The notes: generated from the sequence alone by a model not told the origin. A stretch of DNA of 64,000 bases from Megascapheus bottae (GCA_024803745.1 JANJXV010000024.1:8216106-8280105), one strand, 5' to 3'; shown: positions 44,120 through 55,111, numbered from the stretch's first letter. Program-made: numbers and translations.

Positions 44120-45263
44120 TCAATAGTTCTTGTGGTACTTAGATGTTATGAGTTTTAGGTGCCATGTCTTTCTCTGTGTTACATTTGGTTTATTTTCTAT
44201 GTGTAGAACATCTTTGAGAATTTTCTGTAGTTTTGGTTTGTTTGCTATATAATATTGAAGCTTTTCCCTGGAATGGAATGTTTTTATTGTTCCCTCAGTT
44301 ATGAATGAGAGCTTAGCGGGGTATAGTATTCTTGGTTGGTAATATTTGACTTCAGGGCATGACATATATCGTTCCAATCTCTTCTTGCTTGCATGGTCTC
44401 TGCTGAGAAATCTGTGTTTGTTCTCTTCTCCCTGGCTGCTTTTAGGATCCTATCTTTGGCCTCTATTGATCCAGTTCAGATTATAATGTGGTGGTGGAAT
44501 GTCCTTTTCTGGTTAGGTCTGTTTGGGGTTCTAAAAGCTTCTTGTATCTGGATGGGCCTGCCCTTCTGGATATTTGGGAAGTTCTCTGAGATGATTTCCT
44601 GAAGTATATTTCCAATACCATTGACCTCTTTCTCCAGACCCTCCTCATTACCAATTAGCCTTAAATTAGGCTTTCTAATTGTATCTTGGACCCCCTATAG
44701 CGTTTTCTCATATTTCCTAGATTTGAATTGACTGATTTTCTTTTCTTTCTCTGTAACAACTAAATTATCTTCAACCCCGGAAATTCTCTCTTCTGCATTG
44801 TCTAACCTGCTATCAAAGCTTTCTACTTTATTCTTCATCTCCCTTGCTTCTAATTCCTCATTTTTAATGCCTTGCATCTCTTGTTTTAGATGATGTATTG
44901 ATTTCTTTAACTCCTTGATTTCCATTTGAGTGGTTAGCTCAGCAGCTTTATTTTCTTTGGACATTTGTTGGAGTTCAGTCACGGTTTGTGGATTCTATGA
45001 ATTTGTCCATTTTTCTTTGAAAAACCTTTATTATGACCTCCTTTATGGCTTCCCCTTTTTCACATATCACCTTGTTTATGGTTTCCTCTTGTTTAGCTAT
45101 GGCTTCCTCCCTTATCTCTTTTCGTTATGTTTTCACACTTTTCATTAATGATGTTTATCAATTGCATTTGTATAGCACTTGGAAGACTCTCCTCTAGATT
45201 TGCCACTGACTGCTCCATTGCCTGTTTATGTTGGGTGGGAGATACTATTCCTTGATTTGACAT
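44120..45263 (-). pseudogene. L1 ORF1, frameshifted
   Basis: ORF1p is the RNA-binding chaperone of L1; it forms a coiled-coil trimer and coats L1 RNA. The ATG at 45263 opens 'MSNQGIVSPTQHKQAMEQS', a plausible N-terminus. A frameshift near 45120 leads to the 'KEIREEAIAKQEETINKV' region. The next frame (44695-44982) shows a Lys/Glu-rich coiled coil ('TQMEIKELKKSIHHLKQEMQ') with heptad-like spacing and then 'NAEERISGVED', the join to the RRM. The C-terminal domain is at 44120-44377 ('YQPRILYPAKLSF', 'KTFHSREKLQYYI'). At least two frameshifts and a damaged RRM make it non-functional. Confidence 0.88.
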
Positions 45264-45902
45264 TTTTCTTGAGTTTCTTCTTCGGCCTATTTAAAAATGG
45301 GAGCAAGATTAATACTAAACAAGATTATAATTTTTCAGATATAACAACCTCCATCTTTTTAGTTGGCTGACAATAGATGTTCGCTCTTTTAGACCGGTAA
45401 TATCACTCTCTCATTCTTTTTGTGCACTTACATATAAATCTAATACAACCACAGATTACTGATTTATGACCAAAACAATAAGCCCCTCGATCCAATCTCT
45501 ATTGTATTTAAGTCCCTCTGGACCTAGAGTATAATTGTACACCTAGATACATAGCATTGCTCTACATCCCTCAAATGTAGATCCGTGCATTATAAGAGTT
45601 GAAGGATGAACAGAGGACCAGAGATAGAAAAATAATATGAAAGACGACCAGGGAGGTAGGAAAAGAATACTGCAGGAGTGCAAGATTATTATAGTAATGA
45701 AGAAAAGGTATCGTGTAAGGATAACTGACCTAAGGTGATAGACAGGAAGAATATTTGAGTAGAAAGTTTAGATGAACTTAGATAAAACTTATGAAAATAA
45801 GAATATATAGAGAAAAGAGGGAGGTAGATATAGGAGATTTCAATGACACAAATTTTAAAAAGAAAAAAGAAATAAAACAACAACAAAATAAAACAAAACA
45901 GA

Positions 45903-45936
<34 letters not shown>

Positions 45937-47062
45937 ACACACACACCAAAAACAAAAAAACAAACAAACAAAAAAAGAAAAGGGGGGAAGAGATTCCTCA
46001 CTATTGTGAGTTCTTACCCAAGAGATACTAGGTTGAGAACCAGGAGTTTAAAAAGCAGGTGACTGTGTCAATATGCATATAATTTTTATTCAGACTACCC
46101 AGAGCTGTCACTGTGTTTCTAGGAACGACCACAGTGACAGAAGGGAGGCGGGAAAAGAGAAAAGAAAAAAAGGCAAAAAAAAAAGAAAAAAAAAAGGAAT
46201 GAATCATAACATTAGAAAAAAAGGTGTACGTAAAATGGCAAAGAGAAAAATAAGAACACCTAAAAATGCAAATGAAAAGGAGTAGAAGAACAAAAAAGAA
46301 AGAAAAAGGGTATGCTTCAGTTTTGTTTTTTTTTGGGGGGGGGCAGGATAGGAAACTTGTGTCTCCACTAAATTCGGGATCCAAACACTTCACAAAGTCT
46401 TTTTCTCTTGTGATTTGGCTTTGCGGTTTTTTGGATCAGGTTGCTTGATTGGTAAAACGAAGCTGAAAGATCCACGGGCAGCTTTGTATACCAGGTCTGG
46501 GGTCATCGCAGGGGATGGACTTCAGCATTGCTGAGCCCAGATTTCCGGCTAAGGGATCTCTGGGAAATTCTTTGCCAATTAGAAAGGTGGTGTTGCCAGC
46601 ATCACCCACCTCTCAGGCTCCAATTGCTTTGGCCAGGTCTTGGCCAGCAGTCAAGATGGAGCTGCTCTCAGCTTGTGGGGGAGGGGCTCCCTCCCAATGC
46701 TGTTCTGGGAGCAGAAGTGGAAACTTCTCCTCGGAGGTACTCACAAATTGCTGGATTCTCCGTTTCTGTGAAGCTGGCAGGTCCCTGCACGGCCAGGTGT
46801 TGGCTCTGGGCTTGCATAGGCTCTGTGTGGCTCTGTCTACAGCAGGTGTGCGCCGCTGTGAAGTGCTGTCTGCTCCTCGGCTGGCAGGGCTCCATGCTGT
46901 CTTCTCTTTTTCCTCTATGACTGAGATCTCTGTGGCACTGAAGCTTACTTAGGATCAATTTCAATTTCTGGTAAAGAACTGTCTCCTACGCTGCCAGAAC
47001 TTGAATCTTGGCGGGAGCTCAGAACGACTCACACTGAACCGCTGCCATCTTCTGCCTCCTCC
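45264..47062 (-). promoter_or_regulatory. L1 5' UTR / promoter region
   Basis: About 1.8 kb upstream of ORF1. The first 20 bases of the element (complement at about 47043-47062) contain 'aagatggc', the core of the YY1 site found at the start of many mammalian L1 5' UTRs, where it sets the transcription start. The first ~550 bases are GC-richer, with several CpGs, which stands out in this CpG-poor window. The part nearer ORF1 is A-rich on the coding complement and holds a CA microsatellite. No monomer-type tandem repeats are evident. Confidence 0.75.
45903..45947. repeat. (AC)n microsatellite inside the L1 5' UTR
   Basis: About 22 AC units with one AT interruption. Val/Cys- or Thr/His-rich frames crossing it are artefacts. 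Confidence 0.95.
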
Positions 47063-47260
47063 TGTTGTTTTCTTTATGGTAGCCATTGTGACTGGCAAAA
47101 TGGAATCCGCATATGTTTTACTTTATGTGTAAGGATGCTGGTAATTTTTTATGTGTTTATTGGTCATTTTTAAAGAACTGTCTGCTCAATTTGTTCATTA
47201 GTTTAATTATTTATTCTCTTGTGTAATATTTTTGCTATCTAAACAAATACAAGTTAAATA
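47063..47260 (-). mobile_element. Old L1 fragment, right part
   Basis: On the plus strand 'ctttatggtagccattgtgactggcaaaatggaatc', 'ttactttatgtgtaaggatgctggtaattttttatgtgtttattggtcatttttaaagaactgtctgctcaatttg' is the complement of the L1 ORF2 stretch that usually reads 'tagccattctgactgg..gatgttgagc..ttggccatttgtatg..agaaatgtctgttc'. It joins with 40490-40617 once the 6.4-kb L1 is removed. Confidence 0.8.
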
Positions 47261-47636
47261 ACTAACAAACACATCTGTGTGTGAAAAAAAAAAGAAAGAA
47301 AGAAAATGATATCAAGGGGGTCGAGATAACCCATAATAAATGTTGTGAAAATCAGCAACCTGGTGTATGTGTGTCTATCTGTCTGTGTCTGTATGTGTAT
47401 CTGCATGTCTGTCCTGCAAGCTAAGGATATGTTCACTTATTTAAATGGTTGAACTGGCTGACAGTACAAAATTACATGAAATTGAGCTTTCAGCCACAAA
47501 GTTTTATCAAGACTCATCCACTCACTTGTGCAACCTGGATCCTCCAACAACAAAATTGAGCTGTTGAAAGTGAAAGTGGTGTTTCACCAGCAAGGTAGGC
47601 TGCTGAAATTGATAGTTCTGTCTCCTTGTACATAAA
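47261..47636. other. Spacer with a degenerate (TG/TC) repeat
   Basis: A 'tgtgtgtctatctgtctgtgtctgtatgtgtatctgcatgtctgtc' run at about 47367-47412; otherwise nothing recognised. Confidence 0.45.
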
Positions 47637-50002
47637 ATGTTTGAAATTGAAGAAGCAATCAGGGAAATGTCAACCAAAAAGAGCCCAAGTCCAGATGGTT
47701 TCACTGCGGAATTCTACAAGATGTTTAAAGATGAAGTAACACCTATACTCTTGAAACTCTTCCAGGAAATAGAAGCAGAAGGAGCAATACCAAACTCATT
47801 TTATGAAGCTAATATTACACTCATCCCCAAACCAGGGAAAGACCCAACAAAAAAAGAAAACTATAAACCTATCTCGTTAATGAACACAGACGCAAAACTC
47901 CTCAATAAAATACTAGCCAACAGAATCCAGAAACAAATTCAAAACATTATACACTACAATCAAGTAGGCTTCATCCCACAGATGCAAGGCTGCATTAACA
48001 TTTGCAAATCAATCAATGTAATACATCACATCAATAGAGCTAAGGATAAGAATCATATGATAATTTCTCTGGAGGCGGAGAAGGCATTTGGCAAAATACA
48101 ACATCCATTCGTGTTTAAAGCACCCTGAAAAAATAGGAATAAGAGGTACATTCCTTAAATTAATTAAAGCCATATATGATAAACCTACAGCCAGTATTAT
48201 ACTAAATGATGAAAGACTGGAACCATTTACCTTAAAATCAGGAACTAGACAGGGATGCCCTGTCTAGTTAATATAGTCAATATAGTCAATATAGTGCTGG
48301 AACCCTTAGCCAGAGCAGTAAGGCAAGAAAAGGACATCAAAGGGATCTACATAGGGAAAGATGAAATTAAGCTATCCCAATTCACAGATGACATGATCCT
48401 TTACTTGAGTGACCCATCAAACTCCACTCCCAAACTCCTAGAATTAATAAACCACTTTAGCAAAGTGGCAGGATACAAAATTAACCTTCAGAAGTCCGTA
48501 GCCTTCTTGTACACCAACAATACACAAGTAGAAGGCAAATCATGAAAATGATTCCATTTGCAATAGCCCCCAAAAGAATAAAATATTTAGGAGTTAACTT
48601 AACCAAAGATGTAAAGGAATTATTTAATGAAGCCTAACAAAAGAAATTAAAAGAGGACACTAGGAAATGGAAAGACATCCCATGCTCATGGCTAGGGAGA
48701 ACCAACATAGTGAAAATGGCTATGCTGCCAAAATTGATGTACAAACTCAATGCAATCCCCATCAAAATCCCAAAGACATTCTTTTTTTTTCCTTCGTTTC
48801 TTTATTTATTTTTTTATTGTAATTAGTAAAAGGGTTACATGATATTTGCCAGATACCAAAGACATTCTTTACTGAAATAGAAGATATAATCCAAAGGTTC
48901 ATATGAAACAAAAAGACCTAGAATAGCCAAAACAATTCTAGGCAAAAAGAGCAATGCTAGGTATTGGCACAAAACAGACCAGAAGATCAGTGGAACAGAA
49001 TAGAAGACCCAGAAATAGATCCACATGCCTATAGTCAACTTGTATTTGATAAAGGAGCCAAAGACATACAGTGGAACGATAGTCTATTCAGTTATTGGTG
49101 CTGGCAAAACTGGGCAGCCACATGCAGGAAACTAAAAATTGACCCTAGCCTTTCACCAGGCACAAGTATTAACTCCAAGTGGATCAAGGACTGCAATGTC
49201 AGAAAAGGAAATCATGAAACTGCTACATAATAGAGTAGGAGAGACACTGGAACTCATAGGCACAGGCAAAAGATTCCTGAACAGAATCCCAGGGTCACAA
49301 CAGATTGGAGAGAGACTTGATTAAAAATTAGACTACCTAAAAATAAAAAGTTTCTGCACAGATAAAAGCATAGCCACTAACGTAAAGAGACAGCCAACCA
49401 ACTGGGAAAAGATATTTACCAATAATACATCTGACAAATGCTTAATATCCAGTATCTACAGGGAACTCAAAAAACAAATCCCCCTCCCCAAACCCAACAA
49501 ACCATTCACTAAATGTGCAAGGGAACTAAAGAGAGACTTATCAAAAGAAGAGATTAAAATGGCAGAAAAGCATATGAGAAAATGTTCATCATCCATGGTC
49601 ATAAAGGAAATGCAAATAAAAACAACCCTAAGATACCACTTTACCCCAACAAGAATGGCCAAGATTTTGAACTCAGACAATGACAGATGCTGGTGGGGTT
49701 GTGGAGAAAATGGAACCCTACTACACTGCTGGTGGGATTATATACTAGTTCAGTCACTCTGGAAAGCAATGTGGAGGTTGCTTAAAGAACTGAAAATTGA
49801 CCTTCCCTACAATCCTGCCATACCACTTCTGGGGATCTACCCTGTACATCATAACCCAAGATATGATAAAGACACCTGCACAGCTATGTTTATCTCTGCA
49901 CTCTTCAAAATAGCCAGGCAATGGAAACAATCCAGATGCCCTACTGCAGATGAATGGATACATAAAATGTGGCATATGTATATACAGTGGAATTCTACAT
50001 AG
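47637..50002 (+). pseudogene. L1 ORF2 (RT to C-terminus), broken
   Basis: Reverse transcriptase and C-terminal region of L1 ORF2p in at least four separated open pieces. 47637-48128 has '[15 protein letters not shown]', '[12 protein letters not shown]', '[20 protein letters not shown]' and motif A ('[15 protein letters not shown]', where the usual catalytic Asp position reads Glu). At 48255-48545 motif C reads 'FTDDMILYL', Thr in place of Ala. 48964-49230 and 49559-50002 code the C-terminal region. Its cysteine motif '[18 protein letters not shown]' has lost the last Cys (Tyr instead). Stops, frameshifts, a short internal repeat near 48265-48295 and a nested insertion make it non-functional. 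Confidence 0.93.
48770..48869 (-). mobile_element. 72-bp L1 3' tail nested in L1, with perfect TSD
   Basis: 'ttattgtaattagtaaaagggttacatgatatttgcc' (end of the family A 3' UTR, complement) plus a T-rich tail sits at 48784-48855 inside the family B L1. 'ccaaagacattctt' is repeated exactly at 48770-48783 and 48856-48869. Only about 40 bases of L1 body were copied, one of the shortest L1 insertions one can recognise. Confidence 0.95.
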
Positions 50003-50435
50003 CCAACAGACAAGATAAAATAATGGCATTTGCAGGAAAGTGGATGAATCTAGAGCAAATCATGTTGAGTGAGACAAGTCAAGACCAAAGGAACAAAAGG
50101 CGCATGGTATCCTTAATATGTAGATACTAGATCCAAACAGTACAAAAATAAGGACTCAGTATTTGTATACTCAATGCTATGGAGATGGTATGGGAAATAT
50201 AAACACAGCTACCTAGACATAAAAACTTATGACACTATAGACATAATGTTTTATTACACAGATTAATATATATCTATGATATACAAACCCTTAGCCTAAT
50301 TTTGATTATGTTCTAAAAACTAAGTGCCAGTGATTGTATATAGAGATTCTCTTCTTGAATACTTGTTAGCTAAACACATCATTTGAAATATGATGTAAAA
50401 ATCAATGTTAATAAATTCTTTAATAAAAAAAAATT

Positions 50436-51349
50436 TAAAAAAGTAATGGAAGAGTTTAACTACCTCTCCCACCATTCAAAAAATGTTTGCTGACCCACAC
50501 TCTCACACACTATATCCAATTGACTCTGCTATGCTTTCATCATATTGTTTTTAAAATTGTCATTATTTACTATTAGCTTCATTATAAAAGTTATTACTAT
50601 GACAAATCAAAAAATTTTAGGGCCAACCACTGAATACATTGCCAAATTATTTCATTTAACTTGTATCTCCTTTAGACACATTTGATTCAGGGTCAGTTTA
50701 CTAAAGCAAGGCTTTGTGTACTTACTCTCAGGAAGTTCCTAAGAATGTGCAAAGTGTAGGAATGTTAGAACTGAAGTTAGAAAAGGTATAAAATAAAGAA
50801 AAAAATGTAGTAAGTTGTACAGGCAAAAGCCAAGAAGGAGTTAAAGTACAAGCAGACACAAAGAAGAAAAACCTGTTCTGCATAGATTTAGCCACAGCTA
50901 CCACAATTAAATCACCATTCTACCTATAACTCATTGTTCTCTCTAGTAAACATTGTTAATAGAGTCAGTCTGTAAAACTCATAACCTGGCATATGTTCCT
51001 AAACTAACGAAAATGTGAGCTAATTTATGTGTGGCAAGAAATGTGCTCAACATTCCAAAAAATGCTCAAAAGCTATAAAATTGTTCAGTGGATTAAGGTT
51101 ACCTCACATCTGGAAAAATTATCACCAGCTAATTCCACAATGCCCTAATCCAGAAAATGTCATATATATTTCATAACAAAATCTCACAACATGAGCCTTC
51201 ATTTGGAAATCAACAAAAATAAATTCAAAAAGGTTTGTTCTCACACACTAGAAGGGCTGAAAAAAGGAGAAACATGAAGAGACACAACAGAAAGTGACTA
51301 GAAGGTAAAAGCAACCAGCTATTCATAAAAAAATAAAATTCAAAAACCA
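50436..51349. other. Unique AT-rich DNA, nothing recognised
   Basis: No gene or repeat recognised. Confidence 0.4.
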
Positions 51350-51595
51350 AGTTGGGCACTCATGGCTGGGGCTTGTTTTCCCAGATACTCAAGAGGTTAA
51401 GATCTGAAGATCATGCTTCAAAGCTAGTTTTGGCAAGGAAGTCCCTGAGACTTTTACCATCAATTAGCCATCACAAAGGAGGAGCTAAAGGTGTTGCTCA
51501 AATGGTAACCTTGAGTTAAAAGTCTAAGGGGAAAAAAAAAGTCTAAGGAACAGTTTCCAGGCCTTAAGGTCAAGCCCTAATACTGACAGAAAGAA
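51350..51595 (+). mobile_element. Dimeric SINE, diverged, with internal duplication
   Basis: 'gttgggcactcatggctggggcttgttttcccagatactcaagaggttaagatctgaagatcatgcttcaaagc', 'ggcaaggaagtccctgagac', then 'gtgttgctcaaatggtaaccttgag', a doubled 'aaagtctaagg' and 'ccaggccttaaggtcaagcccta'. Confidence 0.75.
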
Positions 51596-51794
51596 AAAAG
51601 AAGTTCATAGTGCATTTCAGAAAATCATTAGATGTGACAAAGCTAATATAGAATAAATTCATATGACTTTTCACCTGGTTATAAAAGTGCATTATTACTA
51701 CTAAATTATCAATACCTGGCAGATAAATCATTTCCTTTTCACTCTGAGAAAGCAGCTCCAAGTAAAACCATTTTTGCTAAAAACAAAAAACAAA
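51596..51794. other. Unique spacer, nothing recognised
   Basis: No gene or repeat recognised upstream of the zinc-finger pseudogene; no KRAB A-box text is visible here. Confidence 0.4.
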
Positions 51795-52843
51795 ACTTAA
51801 CCAACTGCAATGTGATCTCCCAGCTGGAACAAGGAGAAGATCCATGGGTCCTGGATGGGCAGGGAGCTGAGGAAAGCCAGGGCCTGGGCAGTAGCCTCTC
51901 ACACAGCCTCAAATGTGACCACACTGCAGGCTCTAAGCAACAGGACACTTTATCTCGACCATGGAAATGCAAAACCCAGGAAGAAAACCAAAATATAGAC
52001 TAAAGGTTAAAGCCATTAGCTTCTGATGAAGTAACAGTGATTCTAGGGAAAACACACTTGAAGACTGAGCAAGAACATTACGAAACAGAACCGAGCTTCT
52101 GCCTGAGTTCAAACTCTGTTGGCCCCCCATAAGGGTACAGTCACAAAGCACCAGACAGCTTCTGGTGGGGACAGACCCTACACGTGCATCCAGTGTGGGA
52201 AATACTTCAGTCAGAGTTCCCTTCTCCTTCAGCATCAGCGAATCCCTACTGGTGAGAAACCCTATATATGCAACACTTGTGGGAAAGCATCCAGCCAGAG
52301 CTCAGTTCTCAGCAAGCACAGGAGAATACACATGGGTGAGAAGCCCTTTGAGTGTAAAGAGTGCGGAAAAGCCTTTGCAGTAAGCTCAGATCTTGCTCAG
52401 CATCACAAGATACACACAGGAGAGAAGCCCCATGAGTGTCTGGAGTGTGGCAAGGCCTTCACATAGCTCTCACATCTCATCCAGCACCAGTGGATCCATA
52501 TTGGGTAGAAGCCATATGTGTGTCCCTTGTGTAGGAAAGCCTTTAACCACAGCACTGTGCTGCGGAGCCACCACAGTGTACATACTGGAGAGAAGCCTCA
52601 TGGGTGCAGTGAATGTGGCAAGACCTTCAGTGTGAAGAGGACCCTGCTGAAGCACCAGCGGATCCACAAAGGTGAGAAGCCCTACACATGCAGCCAGTGT
52701 AGCAAAGCCTTCAGCGACCACTCTGTCCTCATCCACCACCACAATGTGCACACTGGAGAAAAGCCTTACGAGTGCAGTGAGTGCGGCAAGACCTTCAGGA
52801 TCGGTCAACCCTGATGAACCATGAGCGGATCCATAGTGAATAA
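51795..52843 (+). pseudogene. KRAB C2H2 zinc-finger pseudogene
   Basis: Parent proteins are nuclear DNA-binding repressors. Order: a KRAB B-box-like piece at 51797-51860 ('VISQLEQGEDPWVL'), a linker to about 52110, then eight C2H2 fingers from about 52177. Finger 1 has lost its second His (Pro); finger 2 has Ser for the core Phe; finger 3 is intact; finger 4 carries a stop (52464-52466) and the following linker another (about 52507). Fingers 5-7 keep all Cys/His. In finger 8 one base is lost near 52798, and the reading continues in another frame ('[11 protein letters not shown]') to a stop at 52841. The linkers are the standard TGEKP type. The B-box and finger parts are contiguous, where such genes usually have an intron, so a processed copy is likely, but no poly-A tail or TSD was found. 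I cannot name the parent gene. Confidence 0.88.
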
Positions 52844-53852
52844 AGTTGAAGTGATTTAAGAACAACAACGGTATTTTAAAATGCCTCTTAAAACTCAGAA
52901 GTGCAAATCCCTCTGATCCCAAAAGGTCTTCAAAGAAGCAGAATGACTGAATAATAACATGTGTCAATTCTAAAATAAGCACGCAAATACCACAGTATGT
53001 TAAAAGGAAATTTAATTATGCCCATTTACAGTGTGTTAGGAAAAAGTAAACAAAAAAGCCACCAAGCACAATGAATATTATTCAATTTCAAGTTTTCAAT
53101 TTTGATTACTGCAAAAAATTTACAGCTGAAATGTTGAGATACTCTCAATATTTCATCTAGCAAGTTATTCAGAAAACAATAATATTGAGTGGAAATTAAA
53201 CAACTTGCTCTACTCTATAAATATAAGATTGAAAATAGCCCCAAGTCACCATTTTTGTTGCTTTAAAATAACCATGCTTCTTTGAATTTAAAAGGAAAAA
53301 AGTCAATAGAAATTACAAAATGACATAATCATGAAATTCTAAAGAAGGTACTTTTAAACTACACCCATTAAAAGACAATAATCAGAACTTTACTTACACT
53401 GAACTTACAATAGAAACAAGCAGAAGAACTGGAAGAATGAAATGGAAGTAGATGAAAGAAAGTACATCATAAGAACTTTTAAAATGGAGAAACTAAAGTT
53501 TAACCAATAATACTCTTCAGAAAAAGACACATACAAGATGTGTTCAGAGATATAGTGCTACGTAAAACTCAATGACCTACTCAAGGCCAACCTCCTGCTC
53601 TTCTTCCTTCCCCTTGGATATGATCATAGAGCTATTATGACTCAGCTCCCAAGGAGAAGTAAGTTCAATACTCCGCTATTATGTAACTTTCAAATACTGA
53701 ATATTATATTACACTGTACCCCACACATCATAATGGGTTTTCCTTACTGGTATTATCCTTTGAGCCACCCTTTCCTCCTTTAAAAAAGTGAAAGTGTAAC
53801 ACTAAGTTGCATCAGGAAAAAAAGAAATGTTCTAGTATTTAAAAACATCCTG
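52844..53852. other. About 1 kb unique AT-rich DNA
   Basis: No gene or repeat recognised; the left part may be 3' UTR of the pseudogene's parent, but nothing shows this. Confidence 0.4.
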
Positions 53853-54036
53853 GAGGGCCTGGGAGCATAGCCTAGTGGTAGAGGTCATGCCTAGCATACA
53901 CAAAACCCTGGGTTCGATTCCTCAGTAACACATATATAGAAAAAGGTAGAAGGCTGCTATTACTCAAGTGATAGAGCACTAGCCTTGAGCAAGCTCTAGT
54001 ACAGTGCCCAGGCCTTGAGTTCAAGCCCTGTGTCAT
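53853..54036 (+). mobile_element. ID-type dimeric SINE (IDL-Geo-like), plus strand
   Basis: Left monomer: 'gggagcatagcctagtggtagaggtcatgcctagcatacac', then 'gggttcgattcctcagtaac'. 'tagcctagtggtaga' fits an RNA polymerase III A box and 'ggttcgattcc' a perfect B box. Right half: 'ctcaagtgatagagcactagccttgagcaagctc', 'gcccaggccttgagttcaagccc'. This copy keeps an intact-looking internal promoter. Confidence 0.92.
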
Positions 54037-54734
54037 CCAATTTCATCTTTTAAGTCAGAACTTATAATCATATGTTTATTCAAGTGAATGACATAAATAC
54101 AACTGTTTTAAAGTAAGAAAGACTTGCTTTTAACAATTCCTCCTACGGTATGTGCAAGGGGGGTTGTTTTACCTTGAGTCCCTAGAATTGCAAACATTTC
54201 AATCAAAGAAACTTCAGTTGTCACTTTCCATCTCAGCAGAGGGCAAAGTCTGATCTTGTGGGACAACGCCTCTCTCTTAACACTAAAGCAATTTATAAAA
54301 GAGTAAAGATTCCTTTACTTTAAATAAAATATACTAGACAAAAAGCTTGGTAAGACGGTGGTAGCATGTGGAAGAAAAACACAACATGCCAGAGCTCCCA
54401 CTTTAAAATATAAAAATACTTGACTGACATTTCTAATAAGTTGTTCAATATGTATGTTCTAAGCATTTTTAAGACCCCCCAGGTGGAGAATGGCACAAAA
54501 AAACAACCTATTTCCTATACACATATCAGTACATTCATCTTTTAAAAGTACATTGATAGGCAAAATCACAGTTTTTACAGAGAAGAGTTCTCAATAAAAT
54601 AAAAGAAAAGAAACTGAAGGTAGTCAGATATTAAAAGGTCTAAAAAATCACATACTTGCATACATATATACTAATGTCATATGTGGCAATGGAAGCTGAA
54701 CTATAAAAGAAAAGGAGTCATCCATGCCTGAATT
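54037..54734. other. Unique DNA, nothing recognised
   Basis: No gene or repeat recognised. Confidence 0.4.
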
Positions 54735-55105
54735 ATATGATGAAGAGCATTTCTGCCAGAGGGAATAGCCTAAGCACTAACAAGTGCATGTGGTAATTCT
54801 AACACTTGTAATTACAGCGACTTAGAGATCAAGAAAATTGAGCCTTCAGAACAGCCAGCCATAGCAAAGTAGTAGTGAGAGTCTATTTCAACAGAAAAAT
54901 CCAGGCACAAAAGTGTGTCATTCTAGCTACAGTGGGAAATATAAAGAAGACACTGACCCAGGGGGAAAGAAAAGAATTTACCTCAAAAAAACAGCCAGAG
55001 CAAAAAGATCAGGGGATGTAATTCAAGTGGAGAGTACCTGCTTATGCCAGCCTGAAGCCTTAACTTCAAACCCCAATACTACCAGAAAAAGAAGAAAAGG
55101 AGGTT
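54735..55105 (+). mobile_element. Old repeat and SINE remnants
   Basis: 'aagagcatttctgccagagggaatagcctaagcac' resembles part of an old mammalian repeat ('agagcattccaggcagagggaacagcaagtgc'). 'taacacttgtaattacagcgacttagagatcaag' is B1-like and 'aattcaagtggagagtacctgcttatgccagcctgaagccttaacttcaaaccccaatac' is ID-like. Diverged and hard to delimit. Confidence 0.45.
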
Positions 55106-55111
55106 GAAGAG

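Larger units (their letters stand above)
40605..47075 (-). mobile_element. Nearly full-length L1, minus strand, with TSD
   Basis: A 6.4-kb element read from 47062 (5' end) to 40618 (3' end). In order on the minus strand: GC-richer 5' UTR (47062 to about 45264), ORF1 (45263 to about 44120), ORF2 endonuclease (from 44090), reverse transcriptase (about 42590 to 41640), thumb region (to about 40845), 3' UTR and A-rich end (40618). The element's first bases are 'aggaggaggcagaagatggc', close to the known start of many mammalian L1s. 'ctgttgtttactt' (about 40608-40620) and 'ctgttgttttctt' (about 47063-47075) are the TSD. It lacks about 0.9 kb of ORF2 C-terminus at 40832-40843 and holds a nested L1 tail at 43495-43592. 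Multiple frameshifts make it inactive. Confidence 0.93.
47637..50435 (+). mobile_element. 5'-truncated L1 (family B), plus strand
   Basis: A 2.8-kb element that begins inside ORF2 just upstream of the RT domain and runs through the C-terminus and 3' UTR to an A-rich tail at about 50420-50435. Its 3' UTR ('ctcaatgctatggagatgg', 'tgtaaaaatcaatgttaataaattctttaat') matches 28829-29172 but differs from the family A tails. An insertion at 48784-48855 interrupts it. No clear target-site duplication was found. Confidence 0.93.

Noticed and set aside
45689..46009. Val/Cys- and Thr/His-rich frames
   Set aside because: They are the CA microsatellite inside the L1 5' UTR read as codons.
46515..46964. 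Frames of 98-145 codons on both strands
   Set aside because: They lie within the GC-richer L1 5' UTR, overlap in several frames, and have no domain.
48255..48300. CRISPR-like short repeated unit ('tagtcaata' three times)
   Set aside because: A tiny tandem duplication inside a dead L1 ORF2; there are no spacers, and the genome is mammalian.
52470..52982. 170-codon minus-strand frame
   Set aside because: It is the antisense shadow of the zinc-finger array, whose repeated pattern keeps stops out of that frame.
53853..54036. Possible functional tRNA gene (A and B boxes present)
   Set aside because: The body matches a dimeric ID-type SINE and not a cloverleaf tRNA; the boxes are the SINE's inherited promoter.
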